This document shows, piece by piece, positions 24,494 through 34,806 of a stretch of DNA of 64,000 nt. The stretch comes from Hoeflea sp. IMCC20628 (GTDB lineage Bacteria; Pseudomonadota; Alphaproteobacteria; Rhizobiales; Rhizobiaceae). The notes under the pieces are model-generated. The model ran no database searches, had not been told where the DNA came from, and worked only from the letters and a program-made list of their open reading frames with translations. A program made the position numbers and the translations under genes. The stretch is from assembly GCF_001011155.1 (NCBI RefSeq), contig NZ_CP011479.1, forward strand, positions 2,436,501-2,500,500. The letters run 5' to 3'. Every line of letters starts with the position of its first letter. Positions within the stretch are counted from its first letter, which is position 1.

Positions 24494-25714
24494 TCACATC
24501 TGCTGACTATGAAAATGCGCATGACGCGCAGCGGAGAGTTCAAGCGGGCCCTGAACATGCCACGCGCCTTCCGGACGGATCAGGCGATAGGGCCCGTCCA
24601 TAAGCGAGATGGCGGTCGGAGAAGGCTCGATATCATCGACCATTTCAACAAACACATGATCGGAGAAGGCAAATGGCGCGCCGTTTTCCTTGAGCTTGAA
24701 GCCGAAATGCTGCCAGAAGGGCAGATAATCCTCGCGCGCGTGACCATAAATGCGGCGGAAGCCCTTCTCCTTGCACAGCGCAACACTGGCGCGCACCAAC
24801 TCGAAGGCCGTGCGTGAGGTGCGGAACTCCTTGCGCACTGCCAGCCGCTCCATTTTGGCGAAGTCACCAAAATAGCGCACGCGCATGCATCCTGCCGGCT
24901 CGTTGTTGACCAGCGCGAGCAGATGGGTCGCAGCCAGATCATTGCCATCGAATTCCTCATCGAACGGGCAAGCCTGCTCACCGATGAAGACCGCCGAGCG
25001 CACCGCAGCGACGCGCATCATGTCATCAAAGCCGGTGACCACCCGAATGCCGGTTGGCCGCAAAACAGGATCATGCGTGGCATAGCGAGGCAGACGCTCG
25101 GCAAGTGTTTTCGGCCGGCGCGGGATCATGTAGAAATCCTCGAGAAAGCGGCCTTCGTGCCAGACGCCGTGCTCAAATCCGCGCCGCACCATGGCGCGAT
25201 GTCCACGGACGGTAAACGACGTGGAGACAACGTCCGCCTCGGCATAATGGGGCGAATCAAACCGATCCATGACGCGGTTGATCCCGGCAGCCAGGATGCC
25301 CGGCGTAAAACTTGCCCAGACATAAATTGCCGCCGGTCGCTCATGTTGGCACACAAGATATTCGTCCTGCGGATCGAGCAGGTTCAAGCTGCCGTCGAAA
25401 AGAGCTGAACGTCCTGCTTCATTGAGCAAAAGCGCCGACATGAAGCCCTCTGCGTGGGACCTGCCCCGGCGCGCGAACAACCATATCGCGTCAGGGTTTT
25501 TCTGCGCAATGCGAATGACTGTTTCAGGTTCTGCCAGCCGTCCGATGACCTTTCCAGCTGCCTCCAGAAGTCGCGGCACTTCGGCCTGTTCCAACCTGTT
25601 TGACACAGTAACCATCGCGGCGGCACGCTGCATCCGTTCAGCTTCCAGTGCCGCCTCCGCAGTCAACCCGCTTGCATTTGCTGGGAAAAAACTATTTTGT
25701 GGTGTGGCGGACAT
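24494..25714 (-). CDS. GNAT-fold acyltransferase, two-part architecture
   Basis: A 406-residue protein. The C-terminal half (about 210-345) has a GNAT core: IRVVTGFDDMMRVAAVRSAVFIGEQACPFDEEFDG, AGCMRVRYFGDFAKMERLAVRKEFRTSRTAFELV and GFRRIYGHAREDYLPFWQHFGFK; the ERLAVRKEFR stretch is the acyl-CoA-binding strand and loop. The N-terminal half (AVPRLLEAAGKVIGRLAEPETVIRIAQKNPDAIWLF) is not a recognised domain to me. The early GEQACPFDEEFDGND segment recalls acyl-homoserine-lactone-synthase-like proteins, but that is only a fold resemblance. ATG at 25714 has GAGAGGG upstream. It is divergent from a LysR gene with 85 bases between starts. Confidence 0.78.
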   Translation of the reverse strand: MSATPQNSFFPANASGLTAEAALEAERMQRAAAMVTVSNRLEQAEVPRLLEAAGKVIGRLAEPETVIRIAQKNPDAIWLFARRGRSHAEGFMSALLLNEAGRSALFDGSLNLLDPQDEYLVCQHERPAAIYVWASFTPGILAAGINRVMDRFDSPHYAEADVVSTSFTVRGHRAMVRRGFEHGVWHEGRFLEDFYMIPRRPKTLAERLPRYATHDPVLRPTGIRVVTGFDDMMRVAAVRSAVFIGEQACPFDEEFDGNDLAATHLLALVNNEPAGCMRVRYFGDFAKMERLAVRKEFRTSRTAFELVRASVALCKEKGFRRIYGHAREDYLPFWQHFGFKLKENGAPFAFSDHVFVEMVDDIEPSPTAISLMDGPYRLIRPEGAWHVQGPLELSAARHAHFHSQQM

Positions 25715-25799
25715 GGTGCGACCCTCTCGATCTTGCCGAGAACGTAACCAAGTCCTTCGCGTTTGACTTTGGCAAATAGTGCTACAGAGAGTTCCCCCT

Positions 25800-26798
25800 A
25801 TGGAACACCAATGGCGGAACGCTGATTGGAACAGCATCCGGGTTTTTCTATCCGTTGCGAGGCTCGCGAGCTTTCGCAAGGCGACAAAAGAGCTCGGCAT
25901 GTCTGTCAATACGGTGCGTCGAACGATTACCAGGCTCGAAGACCAGTTGGGCTATGCTTTGCTGTTTCGCGAATCCGAGGGCGTGAGATTGACCGACGAA
26001 GGCCGCCGCGTGGTGCTGGCCGCGCGGGACGTCGAAAGTTCTGTATCGGACATGTGGCGCGTGGCCGCCATGGCAGAGCGCGAGGCCAGTGGCCCGATCC
26101 GGCTTGCCATCACCGAAGGCCTGGGCAGTTTCTGGCTGACGCCGCGAATTGTCGATTACATGAACCAGACCGGCGCACAGAACCGGATCGAGCTGCAATG
26201 CGCCATGCGGTCAGTTGATGTCTTGCGCATGGAAGCCGACATTTCCGTACAACTGGAAATGCCCAAGCGGCCGGAGCTCAAGGTCAAACGGCTGGGGTAT
26301 CTGCACCTCATTCCCTTTGCCAGCGCAAGCTATCTGGAGCAATTCGGTCGCCCTAAAAATGTTGCCGACATGGTCAATCACCGCGTCGTCGAACAGCAGA
26401 CCGACCAGTTGCGGGGCTATGAACTCGACAAGATCTTCGGATCCAAGATTGCCGACCGCATGGTGCGGATGAAGACCAATTTTTCCTCCGCGCATTACTG
26501 GGCCGTCGCAAAGGGCGCAGGCATCGGCCTGATGCCGAATTATGCAAGAGCAATCGGCGGCGATGTCGAGCACATCGATCTCGGCTTCGATTTTCGTGTC
26601 GAAATCTGGCTTGCGACCCACCCGGAAGTCGCCAAAAGCGCCCGCCACAAAGCCTTTATCGATTTTCTGACAGACAGCTTTGACGACCGGAAATATCCAT
26701 GGTTCGGACCTGACACAATGACGCCCGCGGAGATCGAGAAGCGGTTTTCGCAGGACGACCTCAGGTCATATTTCGAAGGGTTTACTGCACGCTCATGA
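25800..26798 (+). CDS. LysR-family transcriptional regulator
   Basis: A 332-residue regulator. Winged helix: WNSIRVFLSVARLASFRKATKELGMSVNTVRRTITRLEDQLGYALLFRESEGVRLTDEGRRV. The effector domain begins GPIRLAITEGLGSFWLTPRIVDYMNQ. The spacing to the divergent GNAT gene (85 bases) suggests it controls that gene and itself. The C-terminal tail past the effector domain is longer than usual. The 67-residue gene overlaps its stop by ATGA. Confidence 0.92.
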   Translation: MEHQWRNADWNSIRVFLSVARLASFRKATKELGMSVNTVRRTITRLEDQLGYALLFRESEGVRLTDEGRRVVLAARDVESSVSDMWRVAAMAEREASGPIRLAITEGLGSFWLTPRIVDYMNQTGAQNRIELQCAMRSVDVLRMEADISVQLEMPKRPELKVKRLGYLHLIPFASASYLEQFGRPKNVADMVNHRVVEQQTDQLRGYELDKIFGSKIADRMVRMKTNFSSAHYWAVAKGAGIGLMPNYARAIGGDVEHIDLGFDFRVEIWLATHPEVAKSARHKAFIDFLTDSFDDRKYPWFGPDTMTPAEIEKRFSQDDLRSYFEGFTARS

Positions 26799-26998
26799 CT
26801 TCGCGCCGTTCATCACGTGTCTCCCCGGACGTTGTCACCCTGGCGACGCAAGATGAGAGCGATCGTCTCGCCATGATCGTGATGCAACTGGACATGGCGC
26901 TGGCGCTGGCGCGCGACAAGGGATTTGTTGACGTTGTGACCTATCTCGAATCGGCGCTGGACGAAGCACGGCGGGTCCACAGAACATGGTTGAACTGA
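26795..26998 (+). CDS. Small protein of unknown function coupled to LysR gene
   Basis: A 67-residue protein whose ATG overlaps the LysR stop (ATGA), a sign of translational coupling. It is predicted helical after a basic N-terminus (DRLAMIVMQLDMALALARDKGFVDVVTYLESALDEARRV). No family is recognised. The pairing mirrors the GNAT side, where a small gene also follows directly. Confidence 0.6.
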   Translation: MTSRRSSRVSPDVVTLATQDESDRLAMIVMQLDMALALARDKGFVDVVTYLESALDEARRVHRTWLN

Positions 26999-27027
26999 GC
27001 GCTGATCGTCCCTGCTCTTTCAACCGG

Positions 27028-27585
27028 TCACCGGACCTGATCAAGTAGCCGCTTGCATTCCAGAAGATCGTAAAGCGCTTCCTGCAGAAGGGCCCTGTCG
27101 TCGCGCATAAGTCCGCCGCCGCTTGATCCGGCCGCCCCTTCCGAAGCCTCCTGCCCGGACTTGTCGGTGTCGCCGCCAAGTCCGAAAAACCGGCGGGTAG
27201 AGGGCAACCGCGCTTTACCAACCAACTGGTCTTCTTCTTCCACCTTGGCCGGAGGCCGTGATGGGGCCGCCTCCTGGGCCATACTGGCAGACAAGGCCTC
27301 GACTGCCGCCATGTCACCGGCGCCAACAGCATTGACGAACTTGTTGCCGTTGACCTTCAACAGCTTCTGCACGCCCTTGATCGTGTAACCCTGATCGTAA
27401 AGAAGGGTGCGGATACCCTTGAGAAGGTCAATGTCGTCCGGCCGGTAATATCTCCGGCCTCCGCCACGCTTCATCGGCTTGATCTGGGTGAATCTTGTCT
27501 CCCAAAATCGCAGCACATGCTGCGGGAGGTCCAGGTCATCCGCCACCTCGGAAATAGTCCGGAACGCGTCAGGGCTCTTGTCCAT
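27028..27585 (-). CDS. MerR-family transcriptional regulator
   Basis: A 185-residue regulator with the MerR winged helix at the N-terminus: [69 protein letters not shown]. The C-terminal half is low-complexity and Gly/Ala/Glu-rich with no clear effector domain or Cys ligand set. It lies downstream of ihfA in the plsX-fabH-ihfA set, an arrangement conserved in alphaproteobacteria. Start at 27585 with GGAG upstream is preferred to 27624. Confidence 0.88.
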   Translation of the reverse strand: MDKSPDAFRTISEVADDLDLPQHVLRFWETRFTQIKPMKRGGGRRYYRPDDIDLLKGIRTLLYDQGYTIKGVQKLLKVNGNKFVNAVGAGDMAAVEALSASMAQEAAPSRPPAKVEEEDQLVGKARLPSTRRFFGLGGDTDKSGQEASEGAAGSSGGGLMRDDRALLQEALYDLLECKRLLDQVR

Positions 27586-27841
27586 AATGCTACTCCGTTT
27601 TTGGGGCCATCCCTGCCCGAACACATGACCGCGCAGATCGCTCCAACACTTCGATTTTCTGCATCGAGATTTTAGAGCATCAAGCCGGATTTACCGATCA
27701 GTGCAGCAGCGAATCGCAATCATTGACCGTCAGGTCAGCGCTATTTCAAAGGTTTGCGAAGACATTATCAAGTGCGGTATGACCGATGCCCACCGTTACG
27801 GCAGATCCAACCAGACTCGCCATGGCTTGGGCAGGCGACAA

Positions 27842-27858
27842 AAGCCGCCTTACGGCTT
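27842..27858 (-). terminator. Possible weak terminator overlapping the ihfA stop
   Basis: On the minus strand AAGCCG and CGGCTT (27858-27853 and 27847-27842) pair around TAAGG, which includes the ihfA stop codon, and TTTTG follows. The stem is only six bases, so part of the transcription may continue into the MerR gene. Confidence 0.45.
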
Positions 27859-28179
27859 GGTCTTGCCTTTGACCTTGCGGGTCGTGTGGCCTTTGAGGAC
27901 GCGGCTCTTGAGCACGTTGGAAGCTTTGAAGGTCATCACCCGGCGCGGACTGATCGGCACCTCTTCCCCGGTCTTGGGGTTGCGCCCGATCCGTTCCTTT
28001 TTCTCGCGGACTTGAAATGTCGCAAATGAGGAGAGCTTTACGCTGTCGCCACGAACGATGGCTCCACAGACTTCGTCAATGACCATTTCAACAAGTTCTG
28101 CAGATTCAGTTCTGGAGAGCCCTACTTTGCGGAATACCGCTTCTGCAAGGTCAGCTCTGGTGATCGTTTTACCACTCAT
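27850..28179 (-). CDS. ihfA: Integration host factor alpha subunit
   Basis: A 109-residue HU/IHF-fold protein with [31 protein letters not shown] at the dimer core and the DNA-clamping arm containing [23 protein letters not shown], which holds the intercalating Pro. It bends DNA as a heterodimer with IhfB. The C-terminus is a basic tail ([14 protein letters not shown]). ATG at 28179 is used; a TTG three codons earlier is an alternative. Confidence 0.93.
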   Translation of the reverse strand: MSGKTITRADLAEAVFRKVGLSRTESAELVEMVIDEVCGAIVRGDSVKLSSFATFQVREKKERIGRNPKTGEEVPISPRRVMTFKASNVLKSRVLKGHTTRKVKGKTKP

Positions 28180-28353
28180 AATTTCCAACCAAACTGGTCA
28201 GCTTCCCCGCCGCCCGTTAATGCAGTTCGATAACACTATGGTTCAAGCCGCTCAAGGTCAAGCAACTCCGGCGAAGCCACATGCGTTGTCACCGACAAAC
28301 CCTAATTCGCAATACACTGTGGCGGCCAAATTCCTGTTTAGACGACCATCTGG

Positions 28354-29325
28354 CTACCAGCGCAAAAGCACCGATCCCCATGTGAAGCCACCACCCATCG
28401 CTTCAAGCAGGACAAGGTCGCCCTGCTTGATCCTGCCATCAGCCGCCGCTTCGGCAAGCGCCAGCGGAATTGATGCTGCAGAAGTATTACCATGGTGGTC
28501 AACGGTGACAACCACTTTGGCATCGTCAATGCCGAGTTTGCGCGCTGACGCGTCGATGATCCGACGGTTTGCCTGATGCGGAACGAACCAGTCGATGTCA
28601 TCGGACCCCAGACCGGTGGCTGCATAGGCTGCCTCGATCACGTCGGTGATCATCCCGACCGCGTGCTTGAAGACTTCGCGTCCCTGCATGCGCAAATGCC
28701 CTACAGTGCCGGTGGTCGACGGACCGCCATCGACATAGAGTTTTTCGCGGTGGGCGCCGTCTGAGCGCAAATGCGCCGTCAGCACGCCGCGATCGTCGTT
28801 GGTCCCGTCACCTTCGGCTGCCTCCAGCACGATCGCTCCTGCGCCATCGCCGAACAGCACGCATGTGGTCCGGTCTTCCCAGTCAAGAATTCGGGAAAAC
28901 GTCTCGGCACCGATGACCAGCACACGCTTGGCCAGGCCCGACTTGATGTAGCTGTCGGCCGTCGTCACGGCAAAAACAAATCCCGAGCAGACCGCCTGCA
29001 AATCAAAGGCCGCACCATGATGCATGCCGAGACGGTTCTGGATGTTGACCGCGGTTGCCGGGAATGTGTTGTCCGGCGTCGAGGTTGCGCAGATGATCAG
29101 GTCAATATCTGCTGGTGTCATTTCAGCGCGAGCGAGGGCTGCTCGAGCGGCCATTTCTCCGAGTGAAGCGGTGGTTTCGCCTTCGCCTGCAATATGGCGC
29201 TGACGAATACCGGTCCGCTGAACGATCCATTCGTCACTGGTCTCGATAACACCTTCGAAATCACTATTTTTCATGATTCGCTCGGGGAGTTGAGCCCCGA
29301 AACCACGTACAACTGAACGGATCAT
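28354..29325 (-). CDS. fabH: 3-oxoacyl-ACP synthase III
   Basis: A 323-residue ketoacyl synthase III. The catalytic triad is visible: Cys in [10 protein letters not shown], His in [11 protein letters not shown] and Asn in [13 protein letters not shown]. It condenses acetyl-CoA with malonyl-ACP to start fatty acid synthesis. It follows plsX after 12 bases and precedes ihfA, the common alphaproteobacterial order. Confidence 0.96.
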   Translation of the reverse strand: MIRSVVRGFGAQLPERIMKNSDFEGVIETSDEWIVQRTGIRQRHIAGEGETTASLGEMAARAALARAEMTPADIDLIICATSTPDNTFPATAVNIQNRLGMHHGAAFDLQAVCSGFVFAVTTADSYIKSGLAKRVLVIGAETFSRILDWEDRTTCVLFGDGAGAIVLEAAEGDGTNDDRGVLTAHLRSDGAHREKLYVDGGPSTTGTVGHLRMQGREVFKHAVGMITDVIEAAYAATGLGSDDIDWFVPHQANRRIIDASARKLGIDDAKVVVTVDHHGNTSAASIPLALAEAAADGRIKQGDLVLLEAMGGGFTWGSVLLRW

Positions 29326-29337
29326 TATTCTGGCATC

Positions 29338-30396
29338 CTAGCTGGAAGAGCTGTCGACGGCCGGCACGGCAAGCGCGGAGCGACGTGTGTGATAGAGATT
29401 GAGATCGTGCTCGATCTTGGATTTCAAACCATTGCGGACCATGTCGTAGCCGACATCGACCGCTGCGGCGAAGCCATCGACGTCAGCGCCGCCATGGCTC
29501 TTGATGACAATGCCGTTGAGGCCAAGAAACACGCCACCATTGACCTTACCCGGATCCATTTTCTCGCGCAGCAGATCAAAGGCACCCTTGGCGAAAAAAT
29601 ATCCAATCCGAGCCATCAGGGTTCGCGACATGGCGGCCCGCAAATATCCGGCGATCTGGCGAGCTGTGCCCTCCGCCGTCTTGAGCGCTACATTTCCGAC
29701 GAAGCCTTCGGTGACCACCACATCGACGGTCCCCTTGCCCAGATCACCGCCTTCGACAAAGCCGTAATAGTCGAAACTTGGCATCGCCGCCTCGCGAATC
29801 AGGCGCCCGGCTTCCTTGACCTCTTCCATGCCCTTGACTTCCTCGACACCGATATTGAGGAGCCCGACAGTGGGTTTTTCGATCTCGAACAAGGCCCGCG
29901 CCATCGCGGCTCCCATCATGGTGAAGTCAATAAGCTGCTGTGCATCGGCGCCGATTGTGGCGCCGACATCAAGCACGATGCTCTCGCCGCGCGCGGTGGG
30001 CCAGATCGCCGCAATCGCCGGACGATCTATATTGGCCATGGTACGAAGGCAAAACCTCGACATCGCCATCAATGCGCCGGTGTTGCCTGCCGAAACGCAG
30101 ACATCTGCGTCACCGGTCTTGACGGCCTCGATGCTGCGCCACATCGACGACCGGTACCGTCCGTGGCGCAACGCCTGACTCGGCTTGTCATCCATGCTCA
30201 CTGCAATTTCGCAGGCCACGAAGGTCGAGGCTTGGCGAAGAGCGGGAAACTTCTCAAGCACGGCAAGACACTCGGCCTCGAGGCCGAACAGGGTGAAGCG
30301 GATCTCCGGGTGACGCTCCAACGCCTTGGCGACGCCGGGCACGACCACCTTGGGGCCATGATCACCCCCCATTAAGTCCACTGCGATTCTGATCAC
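29338..30396 (-). CDS. plsX: Phosphate acyltransferase PlsX
   Basis: A 352-residue enzyme with the conserved start [14 protein letters not shown] and internal [11 protein letters not shown] and [27 protein letters not shown] segments. It makes acyl-phosphate from acyl-ACP for phospholipid synthesis at the cytosolic side. The start codon is GTG. It is followed closely by fabH. Confidence 0.95.
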   Translation of the reverse strand: MIRIAVDLMGGDHGPKVVVPGVAKALERHPEIRFTLFGLEAECLAVLEKFPALRQASTFVACEIAVSMDDKPSQALRHGRYRSSMWRSIEAVKTGDADVCVSAGNTGALMAMSRFCLRTMANIDRPAIAAIWPTARGESIVLDVGATIGADAQQLIDFTMMGAAMARALFEIEKPTVGLLNIGVEEVKGMEEVKEAGRLIREAAMPSFDYYGFVEGGDLGKGTVDVVVTEGFVGNVALKTAEGTARQIAGYLRAAMSRTLMARIGYFFAKGAFDLLREKMDPGKVNGGVFLGLNGIVIKSHGGADVDGFAAAVDVGYDMVRNGLKSKIEHDLNLYHTRRSALAVPAVDSSSS

Positions 30397-30492
30397 ACCC
30401 CATCCTTTATCCCCGGCTCTAAAGGCCGGATTGGTCGGCAGAAAATACCCGTTTTCGCACAGGGCACAACCGCTTTGTCACGGTGGATGCAG

Positions 30493-31056
30493 CTAACCGG
30501 TGGAATCTTCGCGCTTCAATCCTTGCAGAACAGAAAAAGGTGACGGTTTTTTGTCCGATGACGGATCACTCTCGATCCTGTCACTGAATTCCAGACCCGG
30601 TTTGCGTGGGTAGGAATCGATTGCAAGCGCTGCAAATTCGGCAACGACAGCACCAAGATCGATAGAATCGCCACTGAAGGTTTCCGGCAAATCCGGACCT
30701 TCCGGGTCGAGAAACATCTCGCCATTGCCGTCGAGTATGCGGGCTGCAAGTCGGGAGTTCTCCGGCAGGAAGATGGTTTCGAAGTCCTCTTCAAGCTGCT
30801 GAGTCACCGGCTCCAGGGTCGCGACACATGGCTGGACGATTGAAGCACTGATATGACCGGAAACCCTTACGCCATCGCGTTTCCATCGGCCCAGCACCAC
30901 TTCTGCCTTGAATGCCGTCACCTCGGACACGCCCCATTGGCTCTCAAGCCGCTTGAGATCGGCTGCATCAGCTGAAAAGCGAAGGGTAGCCGGGCTGGCC
31001 GATATGTTGCTTACCTTGACCGGATAGGAATACGGATCGTTGTCTGACTGTTTCAT
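30493..31056 (-). CDS. YceD/DUF177 family protein
   Basis: A 187-residue protein of the YceD family linked to 23S rRNA accumulation in other bacteria. The family segment VSGHISASIVQPCVATLEPVTQQLEEDFE has the conserved Cys, and the acidic stretch EMFLDPEGPDLPETFSGDSIDLGAVVAEFAALAIDSYPRKPG is characteristic. In many bacteria it precedes rpmF; here rpmF is absent and plsX follows. It sits 13 bases after the chaperone gene. Confidence 0.85.
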   Translation of the reverse strand: MKQSDNDPYSYPVKVSNISASPATLRFSADAADLKRLESQWGVSEVTAFKAEVVLGRWKRDGVRVSGHISASIVQPCVATLEPVTQQLEEDFETIFLPENSRLAARILDGNGEMFLDPEGPDLPETFSGDSIDLGAVVAEFAALAIDSYPRKPGLEFSDRIESDPSSDKKPSPFSVLQGLKREDSTG

Positions 31057-31069
31057 CGGATCATCTTTC

Positions 31070-31606
31070 TCAATTCGCCTCGGGGAAAGACAATTGCCCC
31101 GCGGCCAGCGTTTCTTCGGAGACGTCCTCGAGCTTCTGCGCCGTGATCATCATCCACTCCGAGAGTGCTTTCATCGACGGCGCCGTGTCAGGGTGGTCGG
31201 GATGCAAGTTGCGCCTTAACGCATCGACCAAGGCATCACTGTCACCGGCGGCAATCGCCACTCCATAGGATTTGGCCCGGCCATAGAACATGCGAGCCAA
31301 TTTCTTCATCCGTTTGGGCACGCCGGTATCACCCACGCCCAGTTCACGGATGGAATGATCAATGTCTTCAAAAAAGGCATCCACAATTTCCTGGGCAATG
31401 CCCTGCGAGGCATCGCCCGCAGTGCCGGTTCGCCGAAGATACAGCACCAGATGCAGTGTAATCATCTCGAAACGGCCCATTACCGTATCAGGCGCGCCCA
31501 TTTCCGCATAGAATACGGGAGAGCGAGCAGATCGGGTGATCTGAGCATATTGCCTCTCAACCAGAGCCTGATTGGCTTTATTTCGCTTGAACAGGTTCCA
31601 GATCAT
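31070..31606 (-). CDS. Ubiquinol-cytochrome c chaperone family protein
   Basis: A 178-residue protein of the Cbp3/UQCC1-type family, recognised by VFYAEMGAPDTVMGRFEMITLHLVLYLRRT and FFEDIDHSIRELGVGDTGVPKRMKKLARMFYGRAKSY. Homologues assist assembly of the cytochrome bc1 complex in mitochondria and alphaproteobacteria. ATG at 31606 follows GAAGG. It opens the minus-strand series yceD-plsX-fabH-ihfA and is divergent from bamE. Confidence 0.88.
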   Translation of the reverse strand: MIWNLFKRNKANQALVERQYAQITRSARSPVFYAEMGAPDTVMGRFEMITLHLVLYLRRTGTAGDASQGIAQEIVDAFFEDIDHSIRELGVGDTGVPKRMKKLARMFYGRAKSYGVAIAAGDSDALVDALRRNLHPDHPDTAPSMKALSEWMMITAQKLEDVSEETLAAGQLSFPEAN

Positions 31607-31754
31607 CAAAATGCCTTCAATAGCGGATGGATATCATCGCAACTGCGATTGACTGGCGTGTTGCATCCGTGTGGAAGCTGGTTTACCGAATGGAACACAA
31701 AACGCAATGGCTGCAGCAGTCAGGCTCGCATGCCAAAGGGAGATGTTGTTGACG

Positions 31755-32255
31755 ATGAGAGTTTTCAAGGCAACCGGACGGTGTTTACGTCTCGGCACCG
31801 CAATCGCGGTCGTCTCAGCGCTCGCGCTAACCGGCTGTTCAACGGGTGAAGTGTTCAATCAGGGCTATGTCGTTGACCAGACATCACTGGACCTCACTCC
31901 CGTCGGGTCAAGCCGCGAGCAGGTCCTGTTGTCGCTGGGGACGCCGTCAACGACGGCGACCTTCGACAATGAGGTCTTCTACTATGTTTCTCAAAAGCGC
32001 ACACGTGCGGCAAGTTTCATGAAGCAGAAGCTGGTCGGACAATCGGTGCTGGCGGTCTATTTTGATGAAGAAGGCACCGTCAAGAACATCGCCAACTACA
32101 CACTGCAGGACGGCCGGGTGTTCGATATGATTACCCGCACCACTCCAACCGGTGGCCTCGACAAGTCCTTCCTGGCGCAAATTCTGTCTGGTGCAGGCGG
32201 GGCGGATGGAACACGGAATTCCGTCGCCCGATCTATTCTGGGCGGCGGCACCTGA
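31755..32255 (+). CDS. bamE: Outer-membrane assembly lipoprotein BamE
   Basis: A 166-residue lipoprotein. The signal peptide ends in LTGC (lipobox), then the SmpA/OmlA (BamE) domain follows: VGSSREQVLLSLGTPSTTATFDNEVFYYVSQKR and YFDEEGTVKNIANY. It is an accessory part of the BAM complex that inserts outer-membrane proteins. The start is uncertain between 31743 and 31755; GGGAG upstream fits the later one better. A strong shared terminator follows. Confidence 0.9.
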   Translation: MRVFKATGRCLRLGTAIAVVSALALTGCSTGEVFNQGYVVDQTSLDLTPVGSSREQVLLSLGTPSTTATFDNEVFYYVSQKRTRAASFMKQKLVGQSVLAVYFDEEGTVKNIANYTLQDGRVFDMITRTTPTGGLDKSFLAQILSGAGGADGTRNSVARSILGGGT

Positions 32256-32341
32256 TCCGCGCCTCGGACTGCAAAAACCTTCGGGTTTGCGCAATCTGAG
32301 ACGGACTGACATGCTGCCTCCGTCGATTAGCAGACACATAA

Positions 32342-32375
32342 AAAACCCCGCGGAGATCGCTCTCCGCGGGGTTTT
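32342..32375. terminator. Bidirectional terminator between bamE and hppA
   Basis: A 15-bp perfect stem (AAAACCCCGCGGAGA, 32342-32356, with complement 32361-32375) around TCGC. A-run on the left and T-run on the right let it serve both convergent genes. Confidence 0.95.
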
Positions 32376-32407
32376 CAGTTTGAAGGCCGTGTGCCTGTCT
32401 GTCTGGC

Positions 32408-34561
32408 TTAGTGCGCGAGCACGGCCAGCAGCAACAACGCCACGATGTTGGTAATCTTGATGGCCGGATTGACGGCCGGACCGGCAGTGTCCTTGTAAGG
32501 ATCGCCGACGGTATCACCGGTCACAGATGCCTTGTGGGCATCGGAACCCTTTTCGTGCTTGACGCCGTCCTTGTCGACGAAACCGTCTTCAAAGGATTTT
32601 TTGGCGTTGTCCCATGCACCACCACCCGAAGTCATCGAGATGGCGACGAACAGGCCGTTGACGATCACGCCCAGGAGCGATGCGCCCAGTGCGGCAAAGG
32701 CCGAGGCCTTGGAGCCAGAGATCAGCAGCACGCCGAAATAGACGAACAGCGGAGCCAGAACCGGCAGCAACGACGGCACGATCATTTCCTTGATCGCGGC
32801 CTTGGTCAGGATGTCCACGGCGCGGCCATAGTCAGGCTTTTCGGTGCCTGCCATGATGCCTGGCTTTGCCTTGAACTGAGCGCGGACTTCTTCCACGATC
32901 GAACCCGCAGCGCGACCCACGGCTGTCATGGCGATACCGCCGAACAGATAGGGGATCAGACCGCCGAAGATCAGGCCTGCGACCACGTAAGGATTGGACA
33001 GATCGAACGAGATCTCGCCCATGTCCTTGAAGTAAGGATAGAGCGTTGAGCCTTCGGCATTTGCCTTGGCGGCAAAGAACTTCAGGTCGTTCGAGTAGGC
33101 AGCAAACAGCACCAGTGCGCCGAGACCGGCAGAGCCGATGGCGTAGCCCTTGGTCACGGCCTTGGTGGTGTTGCCGACCGCATCAAGAGCGTCGGTTGCC
33201 TGACGCACTTCCGGCGGAAGACCGGACATTTCGGCAATGCCACCGGCATTGTCGGTGACCGGACCGAAGGCGTCGAGAGCCACGATCATGCCGGCAATGC
33301 CGAGCATGGCGGTGACAGCGATACCGGTGCCGAACAGGCCAGCAAGCTGGTAGGTCGAGATGATGCCGCCGACGATGACGATTGCCGGCAGAGCGGTGGA
33401 TTCAAGCGAAATGGCGAGGCCCTGGATCACGTTGGTGCCGTGACCTGTGACCGAAGCCTGGCTGATCGAGTTGACCGGACGCTTGTTGGTACCGGTGTAG
33501 TACTCGGTGATCACCACGATGAGCGCGGTGACGATCAGGCCGACAACGCCGCAGGCAAACAAGCCTGAACCGGTGATCGACTTGCCGTCGATCACAGCGA
33601 TTTCGCCCCAACCTATAGTCAGCGACGTCGCGCCGCCAAGACCGACAATCGACAGCAGCCCGGTGACGATCAGGCCCTTGTAGAGAGCGCCCATGATCGA
33701 GCCGTTCTGGCCGAGCTTGACGAAGAAGGTGCCGACGATCGAGGTGATGATCGAAGCGCCACAGATGGCCAGCGGATAGAGCATTGCCGATCCGAGGATA
33801 TCCATGCCGCCGAAGAAGATCGCTGCCAGAACCATGGTGGCGACAACGGTCACCGCATAGGTTTCAAACAGGTCGGCGGCCATGCCGGCGCAATCGCCAA
33901 CATTGTCGCCGACATTGTCAGCGATGGTGGCCGGGTTGCGAGGATCATCTTCCGGGATACCGGCTTCAACCTTGCCGACGAGATCGCCGCCAACGTCAGC
34001 GCCCTTTGTGAAGATGCCGCCGCCCAGACGGGCAAAGATCGAGATCAACGATGCGCCGAAACCGAGAGCCACCAATGCGTCGATAACCTGGCGGCTGTCC
34101 GAGGCAAGCGCCATCGGGCCGGTGAGGATGTAGTAATAAACCGCAACGCCGAGAAGCGCGAGGCCAGCAACCAGCATGCCGGTGATGGCACCCGCCTTGA
34201 AGGCGATGTCGAGACCGCTTGCAAGATTGACGGAGGAAGCCTGTGCCGTGCGCACGTTGGCGCGTACCGAAACGTGCATGCCGATGTAACCGGCCGCACC
34301 CGACAATATGGCGCCGATGAGGAAGCCGACTGCGGCGGTGCCGCCAAGCAACAGATAGGTTACGACGACAACGACTACGCCGACGATGGCGATGGCAGTG
34401 TACTGACGGTTCAGGTAGGCCTGAGCGCCTTCACGAATATAGCCTGCGATTTCCTGCATGCGTGCATTGCCCTGATCGGCGGCCATCACCGATTTGGTCG
34501 CCCAGATGGCGTAAACAATGGAAAGCAATCCACAGGCGATCACAGCAAAAAGAATGTTCAT
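32408..34561 (-). CDS. hppA: Membrane-bound proton-translocating pyrophosphatase
   Basis: A 717-residue protein of about 16 membrane helices. The substrate-binding motif is seen as [37 protein letters not shown]. The segment [12 protein letters not shown] carries Lys at the position that separates K+-independent (Lys) from K+-dependent (Ala) enzymes, so this is a K+-independent H+ pump. It couples PPi hydrolysis to proton export. GGAGGG precedes the start. Confidence 0.96.
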   Translation of the reverse strand: MNILFAVIACGLLSIVYAIWATKSVMAADQGNARMQEIAGYIREGAQAYLNRQYTAIAIVGVVVVVVTYLLLGGTAAVGFLIGAILSGAAGYIGMHVSVRANVRTAQASSVNLASGLDIAFKAGAITGMLVAGLALLGVAVYYYILTGPMALASDSRQVIDALVALGFGASLISIFARLGGGIFTKGADVGGDLVGKVEAGIPEDDPRNPATIADNVGDNVGDCAGMAADLFETYAVTVVATMVLAAIFFGGMDILGSAMLYPLAICGASIITSIVGTFFVKLGQNGSIMGALYKGLIVTGLLSIVGLGGATSLTIGWGEIAVIDGKSITGSGLFACGVVGLIVTALIVVITEYYTGTNKRPVNSISQASVTGHGTNVIQGLAISLESTALPAIVIVGGIISTYQLAGLFGTGIAVTAMLGIAGMIVALDAFGPVTDNAGGIAEMSGLPPEVRQATDALDAVGNTTKAVTKGYAIGSAGLGALVLFAAYSNDLKFFAAKANAEGSTLYPYFKDMGEISFDLSNPYVVAGLIFGGLIPYLFGGIAMTAVGRAAGSIVEEVRAQFKAKPGIMAGTEKPDYGRAVDILTKAAIKEMIVPSLLPVLAPLFVYFGVLLISGSKASAFAALGASLLGVIVNGLFVAISMTSGGGAWDNAKKSFEDGFVDKDGVKHEKGSDAHKASVTGDTVGDPYKDTAGPAVNPAIKITNIVALLLLAVLAH

Positions 34562-34806
34562 GCTGATTTCCCTCCAATTTGACCGGAATCAAAAGACTCC
34601 CCCCGGCCATAAAATACCGCGGCGAAAGGAGTTAGAGCCACATGCTCAGACCCCCTGCCGCATCGCGGCGGATGATTGCGACACAGGCGGGGTGCCGTCA
34701 AGAGCAGAGGCGGGCGAATTGCCGGGGCGTGCGCAATAAGCTCTGGGAAACCCGCCTGAACGGTCAAATTGAACCTGTCTGCTGCGGATCCTAGCCTAAA
34801 GGCGTA

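Noticed and set aside
34642-34794. 50-residue frame with an AGGAG site upstream, divergent from hppA
   Set aside because: Arg/Cys-rich content without structure-like pattern, no terminator and no known counterpart; probably the untranslated side of the hppA control region.
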